Assembly (NCBI GenBank): GCA_022497155.1
Contig: MU385718.1
Coordinates: 124,001 to 188,000, forward strand
Source: Whalleya microplaca
Taxonomy: Eukaryota > Ascomycota > Sordariomycetes > Xylariales > Xylariaceae
Direction of reading: 5' to 3'
DNA length: 64,000 nt
The notes beneath the pieces were generated by a model, which had not been told where the DNA came from, did no database searches, and worked only from the letters and a program-made list of their open reading frames with translations. The translations under genes were made by a program, and so were the position numbers. Shown here piece after piece: positions 33,294 through 45,259 of this stretch; position 1 is the first letter of the stretch, and every line of letters begins with the position of its first letter.

Positions 33294-33420
33294 GTCAACA
33301 CAGGTCATGAGCATCATAGGAGTTGTGATTAGGAAAGTATCGTCACTAAAATCCTCATAGACATAACCCCGACTATATAGTCACAGATTGTGGGGCGACA
33401 ACAAGCAATCTGAATTACCA
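33294..33420 (+). repeat. Dispersed LTR-like repeat, copy 4 (tandem to copy 3)
   Basis: It has the same block order as copy 3: 'acaggtcatgagcatcata', 'aagtatcgtcactaaa', 'tatatagtcacagattgtggggcg' and 'aatctgaattacc'. It has more substitutions and lacks the GC hairpin. Confidence 0.5.
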
Positions 33421-35155
33421 GCCATCCTATACTCTGACAGCTTAAGGATATATACATTAGATCGCGGTACGTACTTCGATAGCAGTGCCTGCTTCCCGTT
33501 ATGGAGTATTATCCAATATCATCAAATCTACTGAGCAGCATTTAATTTACCCAGGAGATTATAGTTGGATGTATTATGTGCTACGTAGAATTATTTTCCA
33601 TTGCATGAACGGTACTAGACATATCTTTCTAGAGATGACAGGTGGGTTTTATATTTGACCAATGTAGGCGTTACTCTTCGGTATCGGTAATAGCCTTTGA
33701 GCCATGCTGTCTGGAGCTTTAACGGAGGCTTTTTTTACAAAGCCTTTCTAGCCTACATGCACAATACTCAGGAGAATAATCAGATTTACACCAGCACCGT
33801 TACAAAGGTAGCATATCGCGCTGACAAAAACCCATCGCGATGGACGACTTGCGATTTATATTCAGACTTTATGGAAGAAGACATCGCTCTTTCAAACCAA
33901 TTTCCAAGCTCCTCTATGGTGTCGAGTTATGCCAGCTGGAAAGAAAGCAGCCTGATACTTGTTACACCAGTTTGAATACTCGATGAGGTCACATCTTCCC
34001 AATTATTCAGGCGCAAGCATGCAAGCGAATGAGTACGGTCTAGCGCACATAAGGTTCTGCCTAACAGAACAATCCTGCCCGACTTAGTCATTCGGCTTAC
34101 TCCAAATGTATCGATGATCCCGTTCATTCAAGTCATTGGCAGTGTCTCGTTTTATACTTTCAAGTAGAATCAGGTAGATCACCCCTTAGTCCACCTTTCC
34201 TGTCAGGTTACCTGTGTGCATTTTTCCTAAACCTCATCTGACTTTCTTATTAGTAAACCAGCAAGAACATATGCTGCCAGTCGGAAAGAATTCCGAAAAC
34301 TTAATCTATATTAAAACTCTAACATAGACTACAAGTCAATGTCAATATTTTTGCTCGCTTCTAGCCTCGATGAGTCTGCTTCTGTATCTTTTTGATTCTG
34401 AACTATGAGGTCAGGGATTTTCGTCATATACAGCATTCTACTACTGTCGTACTTCCATGCTTGTTTTTCACGAAATGGACATATGAGGCAGTAAAACACT
34501 GTAGTTACTGCACAAAGAGCTTCGTTAAAAGATTTTTTTCCTATTCACAACAAAAGAATACGAAACTCTGGTATCATTTAAAGCAGAATCCCCAACATTC
34601 CGCCCTGTTTTCATTGCTCCCCGTTGTGACTAGGAGGCAGCCCGGAGAATGGTCGGTGATCATAGTTTGCGACCGAATCGCCTTTCCCACCCACTTGGGA
34701 TCTGGGGAAACGATTTGCCACCCAAAATAGAGATTCAAGCGTATCTTGTTCCAATAAAGTTGAAAAATGGAACATGAATCAATTGACTGCACACCAACAA
34801 TTTATCTGTAATCGTTATTTGAACTGCACTTGTAAGGCGAAAAGGAGATCTAGATAGAGGAGTTATGATCTGAAGATGACTCGTTGACTAATCACCGAAA
34901 TGAAGTAGTTCCTCGAACGTGGCGAAGATGAAATCAATATATCTATTACACATTGCACACACTTGGGTTAGCATGTTGCATCCATCCGGTAACGTGTTGT
35001 AAATATTATCGAAATATTTCTAGATGTTTACCTTCTTTAAATTGATCCTCATCTACTGGTCTTTACTTCTACATGGCAAAGGGTATTAGCTCTATGGCTA
35101 TAATATTTATCAAGAGTTTCGTCCTGATTTCTTCTTACCTTACTCTGCTAATAAC

Positions 35156-36480
35156 ATGCTTAATGAAACGGCTGTTTACACCAGAGGGTTATTTGTGCCG
35201 CCCTGGTTCGAAGAACCAGAACTAGATGGATTCCGTTCGAACCTCGCGAGCGTCTTCGGAGGGATGACTCTAGCGACAGCTTTTTATTCTGCTATGATGG
35301 TAGTATGTCAGACTGGGCGGACGTGGAAGCAAATACATCGCATCACAGCATATATAGGAATGATATGGGGAGAATTGATTGCATGTTCAGTCACGAGCCT
35401 CATCGGCTTTCTTCAAAGACGGGCTGTTATCCATACAAAGTATATATACTTCCATCGTTTCAAATTCAAACAATAGTTTATGACTAACTTTATGTCACAG
35501 CTTTTGGACATTACTCTCAATAGGTATGTGTCTTCTGGACTGCGCGTTCTACGCGGTTTATACTGATGTGCATGTTATCTAGTTACCTTTTGGTTTACCC
35601 AGGAACAGCTATTGATGCAGATTCTAATTAACCGAACTGGCCTCCTAATATTCGACAGGAGTCGGGTAACAAGGTTGAAATGGATCATCTTCGGAATCAT
35701 CCTTGTCATCAACATCCCCGTGTTTATCGTATATATTCCAGCGAAACTACAAATATCGTTCAACTGGATTTTAGCGAACCGTATATGGTTCAGAACGGAA
35801 AAGGCGATATTCCTCATCACCGATGCATCGATAAATTGTTCTTTCATCTATCTTGTGCGGACGCGAATGATCGACAACGGGATGACGAAATACAAGTCTC
35901 TATTCAATTTCAACATCTGCATCATCTTTATTTCGGTATTGCTAGACGTGAGTAATACATATATCTCTATATATGTGACATTCATTAATGCTGGCGTTGA
36001 CAGGTTGCCTTGATTGGAATGATATCTGTCTCCCGGGTGCCCATCTTTATTCAATTGCAATCTCTCGCTCATCTCACTAAACTCAACATCGAAATGATCA
36101 TAGCAGGTATGATCCGATTAGTTATCTATCCATCCAATTACGCATCTAGGCATCCTAGTCCGGGTCCCGGCGAAGAAGGTCGGTTCCATCCAGCATCAGC
36201 ATCTCGTTCTGCAACGTTTACAGGGTACTACCAACACATGATGCCTATAGACTTGTCTACCGACAGTACACTAGAGGAGAATCTACAGACCTGTTCAAAT
36301 TTCCATGAACAAAAACCAGAGGTCGACCTTGAGCAAGGCGAGAGCCGAGATCCCTCCCCACTCTTGCGACCAACAGGTTGTCTTAGAAAGACTAGCACGA
36401 CAATACATAGCCGCACACGGAACACGGTAGAGAAGGACGTCACAGATGCGTATAGCGATACTGAGTTTATGAGGATGTAA
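35156..36480 (+). CDS. Seven-segment integral membrane protein, function unknown
   Basis: The inferred exons are 35156-35439, 35501-35523 (a 23-nt microexon), 35583-35947 and 36004-36480, giving 382 residues. The introns are 61, 59 and 56 bp. The frame only closes if the second intron ends at the TAG at 35580-35582 rather than the later CAG. The product has about seven hydrophobic segments between residues 30 and 265, with extracellular-type PPWFEEPE near the N-terminus and FWTLLSI and FWFTQEQLLMQI in the middle. The last about 120 residues are hydrophilic, Pro/Ser/Glu-rich and cytosolic-like. The arrangement recalls fungal rhodopsin-fold/PTH11-like membrane proteins, but no diagnostic motif (such as CFEM) is visible. 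It may be a receptor or a transport accessory. Confidence 0.7.
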
Positions 36481-37792
36481 CACAAGAACTACTAAAGCGA
36501 GATATCAATAGCGCTGTCTGGATGCGAACCCAACTTCACTTTAGCAGCCACTGATGTAGCCTTCGCCGCTTCATATCTAGCTTAGCTTTAATATCCAATT
36601 ATAGGCCATGTCTAACCTAGCCTCAGTGAATATACCGAGATGTACGATACATAGCGAACGTTACTTTAAGTGTCATGTTGGACGCTCTGTTAGGATTCCA
36701 TCATAAGCTGCTATCAAAGACTTATCATTCTTCATGCGCTATGACGTATATTCAGTTCTCTTTTCTTACATGACAACATCAGTATTGACGGCCGCCAACT
36801 TCAATCAAGCCTATACAAGTACTTTTCAACGGCACATAGTGATATTGACATTCCTATCAACTTATTCCTGTAAGCAAATGGTGGTACATTAGGATTAGAG
36901 GCTAGGGTCGCCGCCAAGGCTTATTTGCACAAGTCTACATACTCCGCACATAGTAGCATATCCCTCCGTTCTACTTAAGGTGCCTGCCCAGTGCAATAGA
37001 TTATGCATCAATCCTAAAAGTGCTTCACATGTCTAGAGACTGTTCGGTGTAGGAAAGAGAAAATTTACTCAATCTTGCGGGGTTTGATACGCGTAATGAT
37101 GCCATTATTTATACTTAAAAGGTACGCGAAGGAGATATCCGAATAAATAACAGTCTTGACTGCAGATGGCGTTCAATCAGCTCTCGAGATCTCAACAGGG
37201 ATGGTCTCCGATAGGTTTGGCGTATTAAGAGAGAGCGCTAAAGACCAACAACCCTTTTCAGGACTCGGAATCCTTCCCACGTGAAACCGCGACTAGTTGA
37301 GCCCCATGGTAGCAGTCATAAATTTGTGAAAATGCACCCAATTCCCAAAATCCAGGATTAATTGCGCTTTTCAACTTCTCTTCTTCCAAAATGAGGGTGA
37401 GCTCAAAGTTCCAGATTAGCAAGCATGCCGTTCAACGCCATCTCAAGTGCAGCAACGGCAGCAGAAGCTTAAGGCAAGGTAGTAACCCAGGGACCTGGCC
37501 CAGGGTTCCATCAGCCCATCACAAGGACTGAAGGACCAGTAATAATGACATGACAGGTCACATCCATCGCCAACAGGACAGGCCCTAACGCACGCTTAAG
37601 TGTCGAGCTTTCTTGTGGGACTTATTGATTTCGGATAGCCCCCCGCATGGTCCTACAGCGCCGGCTGCGCTCAAGGGGCGCGGATCGGGCCAGGGCGAGG
37701 GTTGGATAAGAAGCTGTTCGTCGTCCCATCCAGTCCGTCTCCAAGAGCTACCACGCTATCACTGCTTGATCATCAAGATTGTTTAATTGACC
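36481..37792. other. Spacer and likely promoter region of the second SDR gene
   Basis: No ORF is supported. The base composition shifts from AT-rich to GC-rich near 37640, shortly before the SDR start. Confidence 0.45.
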
Positions 37793-38917
37793 ATGTCCCC
37801 GCCGAAGGTACTACTTACCGGTGCTACTGGATATATTGGTGGCACGGTGCTCAATCAACTGGTCACATCCACAAGTCCCAACCTCGAGGCCGTGACAGTG
37901 TCCATCCTTGTGCGGGGTGAAGAGCGTGCAGCCAAGCTGAGGGGAAAGTACGGTGACCGCATCGTGTGCATCCTGTTCAAAGACTTCGACGAGATCCCCT
38001 TGATCACCGAGGTCGCAAGTCAACACGACATCATCATCAATGCCGGTTCCGGCTTCCACCCCGCAAGCGCGGAGGCAATGGTGCGTGGCCTCGCACAACG
38101 GAAGGCTGCCACCGGCAAGCCCGTCTGGATGCTGCACACTAGCGGCTGCTCCAATATCTCAGACCGACCCATCACTGATACGGCGTACCCGGATCGCGAG
38201 TGGGACGATGCGGACGCCGAGGCGGTCTACGAGTTCGAGAAGGCCACGAATGAGCGCGAGTGGTACGCGCAGCGGACATCGGAGTTGGCGGTGCTTGACA
38301 CAGGGATAGAGCTGGGAGTCAATACGCTCAGCATCCAGGTCCCGAACATGTGCGGCACCGGCGAAGGCCTCTTCCAGAACGCGAGTCTGATGATCCCCAT
38401 CATGATGGGCTACGTGCTGGCCAGGGGCTACGGATTCACCCTCGGGGATGGCACCGGTGCCATCGACTATGTGCACATATCTGACCTCGCCGCCCTGTAC
38501 GTCCTTCTCCTGCAGAAGATTCTGGAAGATGGTGGGAAGGATCTGCCCACGGGCAAGAAAGGCATCATATTCCCCACCAACGGCCGCTCCCGCACATATG
38601 ATATCGCGCAAAGGTGCGTCGACGTCGCATTCGAGACTGGGGCCCTGCCAAAACCAGACGGTCCGCAGGAAAAGGAGGTCAGGACTGTAGATATAGCCGA
38701 AGCTGCCACCACAACGGCGGGTAATACCGTCATTGCCGAGACGGGATGGGCTGGACACAGGTTGACCAAAGGCACGGTGGCCCGAAAACTGGGTTGGAAT
38801 CCGACGAGGGGGGAAGATGCTTGGCATCAAGACTTTTATGATGAATTGAAGGCTGCGCTCGCGGGGAAGAGAGGCGTGACGATTGACAATTGCATCAACG
38901 AGACCGCAACGAAGTGA
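37793..38917 (+). CDS. NAD(P)-binding NmrA/epimerase-like SDR protein
   Basis: This intronless frame encodes 374 residues from the ATG at 37793; an in-frame TTG two codons earlier is unlikely to be used. The Rossmann motif TGATGYIGG is at residues 9-17, followed by ILVRGEERAAKL, a HTSGCSNISDRP segment and the substrate-side YAQRTSELAVLD and PNMCGTGEG blocks. It resembles fungal NAD(P)-dependent epimerase/dehydratase-like proteins that reduce aldehydes or serve as redox sensors. In YAQRT the usual Lys of Y-x-x-x-K is replaced, which may mean an altered catalytic mechanism. The gene is markedly more GC-rich than its flanks. There is no membrane segment or signal peptide, so it is likely cytosolic. 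The substrate is unknown. Confidence 0.85.
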   Translation: MSPPKVLLTGATGYIGGTVLNQLVTSTSPNLEAVTVSILVRGEERAAKLRGKYGDRIVCILFKDFDEIPLITEVASQHDIIINAGSGFHPASAEAMVRGLAQRKAATGKPVWMLHTSGCSNISDRPITDTAYPDREWDDADAEAVYEFEKATNEREWYAQRTSELAVLDTGIELGVNTLSIQVPNMCGTGEGLFQNASLMIPIMMGYVLARGYGFTLGDGTGAIDYVHISDLAALYVLLLQKILEDGGKDLPTGKKGIIFPTNGRSRTYDIAQRCVDVAFETGALPKPDGPQEKEVRTVDIAEAATTTAGNTVIAETGWAGHRLTKGTVARKLGWNPTRGEDAWHQDFYDELKAALAGKRGVTIDNCINETATK

Positions 38918-41900
38918 GGAATCGAGAAATAGATGCGTCGTTCTTACTGCCACGGTATTCAATATACTGACCTATAATTGGGTCTTGCCTGTTATTATGC
39001 GCGGTCGATCAAACCGTCGTAGGAAACCATATGAAATAGAGATATCGTGGTATAGGGGAAGCCAGGTGTGAAAGAACTTATGAAGCTAGGTATTGGCAGA
39101 ACAGAAGGCTGATAGCTAGCTACAAGTCACAAGCAAATATACGTCATGTTAGCCAAAGTGAATGCAATTGAATCGCGAGTAGAAATCAATTAACCCCAAG
39201 ATCTAGAAAAGAAATAGGGAACAGGTCAAACAAATACAGTCGCATATATTCCCTGCGGGCAATCTCTAATTGTGAACCTTACACTGCATTACATTCCTTT
39301 GTTAAGGAAGGGACATATCAAAAGAGATCCGACAGGTCGCATTTATCAAGGTCCTAGTCCTAGAGGCTTTCTCAGCGGCGATGGCCCATTTCATCAAGCT
39401 ACAACCCGGAATAGCCATGCCCATAATTAAATTTGAGTGCATAACGGAAACGTTAGCTATCATCCCTTTGAGCTCCGCTCAAGAAGACCATGGCAAACTC
39501 ACGTAGCAATGAAGACAGGTCAAGTGTACTGTGTTCACACTGACCTAAGCTGTTAAACCAGAGCACCATCCAAAGTGGAAGATATACTCCCTCGGCATTG
39601 GTAAGTTCAGTAAGCTGTATATTAACGTCTACACGTCAGCTGAGAGAGGCACAACTAGTTATTTTCATCCCCTGGTTCCATATGCCACGAAGTCAGGGAA
39701 ATATTGATGAGCCTCCGCCTTACCGAAGCCGTACAGGTTCATTCGCTTCAACAGAACTCCAAGGCAATTAAAATCTTCTTTTATTTATTGATATTACATG
39801 GACAGCAAGCTGATGCTAAGTCACATCCCGAAAAGATGGCTGCTAGTGTCCCTGTATCCCTAACCATTGTCATCAAACCTGCGGATCCCAAAGTCGTCAC
39901 AGACTGTAACCTTCCGGAGCATATGGTAGAATGATCACATCAGACGTATAACAAACCACATAAACACTCATTTACTATCTCACGATCTATTCATTCATAT
40001 CATCCTGTTCATTCTAGCGAACGGCGGGGGAAGATGCTAGTAACAAGCATCCCCCCCCCGCCCCCCCTTTCCCAATTGATGACTAAGGGATTACTGATAT
40101 AGCGCTCGTCGCTTTTTCTATATGTACTCATATCAATCAACATAGAAGGGAGGTATAGGTCCCTCAGAAAATGTGCGTCGCCGTGATTCCCCTACTCCGA
40201 CTCAGGGGTGAAGACTGAGAATCTAACTCACCGCCGGCGAAAGCATTTCTTATGGTCGCATATAAAGAAACTAATTAAGTCTCACTGGATGGTATTGTAT
40301 ATCAGTTTTGAGCAAAATACGTTGCGCAATGTTGAGCGGCCCCAGGCATGGATGCAAACTAAGTTCATATCCCCAGAGACAGATAGGGTACGACGAAGGA
40401 CGACCATGTCCATGTGCTCATCTTTCGATTACCCCATGCATTAGAACTAAGTAGGCTTGCATGACATAGCTATACTCTCTGGTCAGCTGCCAAAAAGAAC
40501 CGTGAATCGTGGCGATCTATGTATTGACAGTACGGTCTGTTCGGTATCTAGGCCTAGGAGCTATTCAAGAACACTACTCATTTTTAACAGTTCTTCGTAT
40601 CTACATCTGGATCGTCTGTTGTTACGTACGTTTCCGACTATCCTCCACTCCCAAATCTTGGGCTGAATCTACCCGTGCGTATAGTCCCCCTTCCCCTTTT
40701 CTGAAATTTACACTTTTTAGTAGGACACACGTAGTAGACCATACACATCAAAATACCAATCCTCTATATTTCCCAATTTATTCCACGTGACTAGCAAGCA
40801 TCTGCAGTTACAATATAGTATCACCTAGAGTCTGTTCACGATAGACCGCATTTCTCCAGTCTCAAGTCTTACGTCTCGACATGGACTCATACTATTGGGT
40901 AGCAATCCCCACCCTTCAAACAACGTAAAGCTTATTTACCTACAAAACACATATCCAATCTGTATCTGAAGCCATTCCACCCCATTCATCTGATACCTAC
41001 CTACCTAGGAAGTGCCGCTCCCATGGCACAGTGCGTTCGCCGAGACCCGCCCATTCGGGACGAAATCCCACAGCCTTGCGCGCGGAAGAGCCGTCCATCA
41101 CTCCCGACTCTGCGTCCGAAGCTCCTCGGAGCTAGGAAGAGCCTGTAACACCAGCGGAATTCGTCCACTCATATAACATACTGTAAGACCGGGGACCCCT
41201 CGCTAGCCTTTCGACCGAACAGCGCTCCCCTCCAAGCAGCTGCGTTCCCCAAACCCCTCCGCTAACCTAGGGGGCTGTTGGGCTATCGGCGCGCGCAAGC
41301 GTGTTTCGTCTTGTCTTGTCGTCACCGACAAACCACCGAACGAATTATTTCGTTTTGTTTTGTTTATCTCGGCGGAAGAAAGAAAAAAATTTGTTCGATG
41401 CCGACCTAAGGTATGACGTCACATCTCCCCGGCTCGTTGGCTCGCATCGGAAACGTGGGTGCGCACCCTGTCCCATATTTTGGATTTCTGGAGCATGTAT
41501 ATGTATATTTCGGGCTATTTATTGAGATGGCTATAACTGGTATATATGAGGATTCTGACTTCTCACGAGACGACTGCCTGACTGACACGACCAACCTGCA
41601 TACGGCACGTCTTCACGGCGCAATAAAAAGGTCCTTGCATACGTACGGAAGAAGACAAAGAAGAACCACAATCCCGTCATAATTACCCGCCGTCGGTATC
41701 ATAAGGTGACATCCCGTCCCTATCACACCAGTGAGTAGGGCAGAGGACCCTCAGCGTGTGATCCCAGTGGGGAATAAGGGGGTTGGTGGGGGGGAAACTT
41801 TATCCCCATATGGCAGTGCGATCAGTCGGCCATAGCTAGCACAGCTTGTCAGGCTGTTCAATTGGGTCTCAGAATCGCAGATCGGCCAGCGCAGGGCAAG

Positions 41901-44900
41901 GGGTCGGACCAATGCGGGACTGGCCCTAGCTAATGCCGTACGTGTGATCGCGGCCGAAACGGGCAGCCGGGCCGCCGATCGCTGTGTGCCAGCACCTCCC
42001 GCACGCACCAGCCGCTCTGTCGTCAGTGCGGGCGAAGATCTTCCAAAAAAAGGTGGCTTGCGACATCGTCGACAGCTGTCCGACATCGACCTATGATGCC
42101 ATCTGTGGCGAGCCTGTGGCACATCGCTTACCCTCGAGGATCACAATGGGATCAGTCAATCATCCCCAGGAATTCTCCCTCGCGTAACACTCGACGCCAC
42201 CGGCCGTAAAGAAGAAAGAAGGAAAAGAAGAGAGTATGTCCCTACCTATACTTAGAGCACTTGTGGCGAGTGCGGAGACCTGCCGTATGAGGAAAGTTTG
42301 CTCTTTGATAGAGAGTTGCCATTGGCTGTCGAGACAGACTATTCGGCCCTGCAAGTCTCGCGGTTTTGTGGCTCAAAATAGTGGCGAGTTCGCTTGCCTC
42401 GAGCAACGAAGATCCGTCAGATCCCCCTCCCCCGCTGCTTGTCATCTTCTTCTGTGCGAGCAATGATGTGGCTAGTACTCCAGCGATCGACTATACTTCC
42501 CTCGCCAGCTCTACCCAAAGAGGGAGCTACCCCAGGGGGTGGTAGAAGAACCTGTGGCTTACCACTCTTACCCCAATATAGGAGCTCGTGTGGCGATGTT
42601 GTATACCGATCATCGCCGTCGTTGAACCGCCCTGCCCCTGGTGAGCCTCCTTCTTCGAAGCCGTTATTGGTTCGAGCCACTCCCCGAAAACGACGGCCTA
42701 ATGCCGGCTGTGGCTGGAACGAGGATCGCACCAGGTCAAGCGTGGCTGCCGTGTGTCTCTCACGAATTGGTGCCGAATGGGAGAGCCCGATTGTCCTGTC
42801 GTCGATGTTGATTCTGTACCTCCCACCTCCCTGCCCAGCTGAACTTAGCACGCGTCTTCAAACTCCCATTGGAGAGTGTCCTAGATTAGGTGTATGAATG
42901 TCGTAGATATGATCCCACCTGTCCACGTGGCTATAGGGAGGCCTCCTGTGACTGTTCTAGAACAGAATGCTCTCCCGTGAGACTCTGCGTAGACATCTGA
43001 TGTTTCCCCGGAAAGCCGCATCTAATGTCGCAAGAGTCGGGAGGTCGATGTCCGACAGAGCGACGTGATGATTAATGTATGTCACCGGCATCGTTACAGC
43101 TAGAAAGCTAGAACTTGGCTGCAATGACACGGGCTCGGTCTGCTCAAATTTCACCGTCCTGTTCCCGGCTTGTTCCTTACCGATCGGCTACGGCACGCCT
43201 GGTCGGATGCAGTGGGGTTAAGACGGGCGAGAGAAGCCGGGGTCTTCGGCAGTCAAGCCTCCCGCAAGTCTAGACAATATGTGGCGAGTGAGCGTCTTGG
43301 CCTATCGCGCGATTGAATGTACCGGTACTTCGGTCGCTTAATGGGCCATCTGCTCGCTTTATTAATGACTTGCGCACGCAGCGCGTCACAGCTGCATGAT
43401 GCAGGCCCAACGTCGGGCTGTAACGGACTTCCATAACCACGCGCTACAGCGCACTGCAGCACCAAGGAGTCCTACCTACCTACCTATATTTTTAGGGATT
43501 GCAGCACTGCAGCAACCGGTCGATAGTGCCCTATTGTTAGGTCGTGCTGTAAGCATGTACTTACATGTATGTGATGCAAAGATGTACACCTCTCCACACC
43601 GCCGCGAATTCATAAAACCGTCTCGGTGGTAAACAGTTCGCCAATTGGTGCGTTGTTGGTGCATCTAATATGCGAATGATGTGAACGGTGAGCATTCTCA
43701 CCCGAGCCGCAACCACGAAAGGAGAAGGTGGTTAGTATTGTTTGGCTGACAGTGTGGCTGTGAATCTTATTTCCACGCTCATCTTCCCTTCGAAACATAC
43801 TTTAATATCACCAATCGGCGAACAGTTGTCATAAATAGACATCTGCATACAATAGATTTTTAAATAGACGCTGTTGTGTTGGAAGACTCGGAGTAAAGCC
43901 GAAGATATGAGTGGGCGATTAGCGCCAGTGCTAGTCGGCGCCGTTGATAGATCTGGAGCGAAATATCGCTTCCGTCTGTTACCAAATCTCAGTAGCCCTG
44001 ATGAGTGTGAGTGGTGCTGAACCACGATTCTTCGCAGTGTTCGGTCAGAAGGTGTACAGCATTGTGGCACATCATTGGTCAGCAGAAGAAACTATCGAAA
44101 GCACTGGGCTGGGTGTTGTGTTCCCGTTCTGTCCCTACATTCAGGGTTGCCGCGAGTGATGAGTTGGGGGATAGCGGTGGCCAAGACAAGACAAGGCACC
44201 CCTCTCCTTAGAACAGTTGGTGTCCGTTGCAAGCGTGAAAGAAAGAAAACCGACACTCAGCATCCCGGCCATGTACCTCGGGCTCGACGGCCAAGTATCG
44301 TCCATGGGAGCGCTTTGTATCGTAGCACCTGGAGCGACTTATCGCACAATCGAATCATACTGGTACAGGTATGAGGAACGCGCAAACCACTCGCCACAGC
44401 AAGTGGGGAGATTGTAGATGTGTGGGTAAACTGTCAATTTGCACTGCCTCAATAACCAAGTGGCGATCGCTGTGGCTTTCGAGGAATCTCCAACGTCAGG
44501 TCATGTCCGACGGAACATCGTTCGGCTTCCAGACCACGCGACCACGAGACCACGGCCAGGCCTTCAGCAGCGAGATAACGTGGGAGCGTATGGGGGAGGC
44601 GGCAAATGGACGAGGGCCAGGGCAGGTCGATTTGTCTGGGCATGCCGTCGTCCCCTTGACGCCTAACGGGGCGAGAAATGACGCTTGTCATGGTCGTCCG
44701 CCTCAGCGGTGCTTCGTTCTCCCCGCCGCCGAGATTATCGAACCCTACGATGGCGTATGTACAATGCTCTGAGTGAGCAGCCCTTGCTCATGACGATAAC
44801 CCCAGAACAGAACAGGCCGGACAGGCGGGTAATAAGTTCAATTGCCAATTAGAGCCTGAAACCGCAGATTGCGCAAGCGGTACAGATATTGTTTATTTCA

Positions 44901-45135
44901 GAAAATGGCAAATCATCTTAATTGGTAAATTGGATGGGTTTATGTGTTCGCAGTGGGTTATTATGTTATTGTTATCAAAGTTTCGACGGATGTTTCGTTT
45001 CCCTTTTTGCGCACATGGGCGTTTATTTAATTTTGACAGCCCCCCATCCCTCCCCCCTCCACTTCCCCCAGTCAATGTTTCAATGGGAGGGGCAGATGGG
45101 AAAAAGCTTAAGGTTGGTTATGCGTAGGTGAGGAA
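38918..45135. other. About 6-kb gene-poor spacer, GC-rich from about 41 kb
   Basis: No frame shows a recognisable domain. C tracts occur near 40050-40068. From about 41.0 to 44.8 kb the DNA is GC-rich, with frames on both strands (for example 42394-42897 + and 42417-42851 -) that overlap each other and look like composition artefacts. A 42-codon open stretch from an ATG near 41023 is the sort of small ORF that cannot be judged by eye. Confidence 0.45.
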
Positions 45136-45259
45136 TGGCCAGGATGGGATTCCAACCCACGTCGTTTTGGCGTTTACTTACAACGTTCGCTATCGGACTG
45201 TACGCTCCGGTTGGCTGAAACACCAAAAGTCCAGCCACTGAAGCCACGAGATACCGGCC
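45136..45259 (-). other. tRNA-like sequence, probably a degenerate tRNA
   Basis: On the minus strand the end GTGGG-TTGGAAT-CCCAT then CCTGGCC-A resembles a T arm plus acceptor. Upstream GGCCGGT (45259-45253) pairs with it at six of seven positions. A possible anticodon stem GGACT/AGTCC (45232-45228 and 45199-45195) has an intron-like insert. The T-loop C56 is G and no proper D arm is found, so identity is not assignable. It is likely a tRNA pseudogene or tRNA-derived repeat. Confidence 0.3.

Larger units (their letters stand above)
32482..35155. other. Repeat-bearing AT-rich spacer
   Basis: It holds two tandem LTR-like relics (33151-33420) and a GC hairpin near 32892-32911 (aaggtggcagagccacctt). 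No recognisable gene. The longest frames (33697-33975 and 34392-34730) have no identifiable domain. Confidence 0.5.

Noticed and set aside
38159..38962. 267-codon minus-strand frame
   Set aside because: It is antisense to the second SDR gene and shows no domain.
42394..42897. 167-codon plus frame and the overlapping 144-codon minus frame
   Set aside because: The two frames overlap on opposite strands in GC-rich DNA. Neither has a recognisable domain, splice context or promoter.
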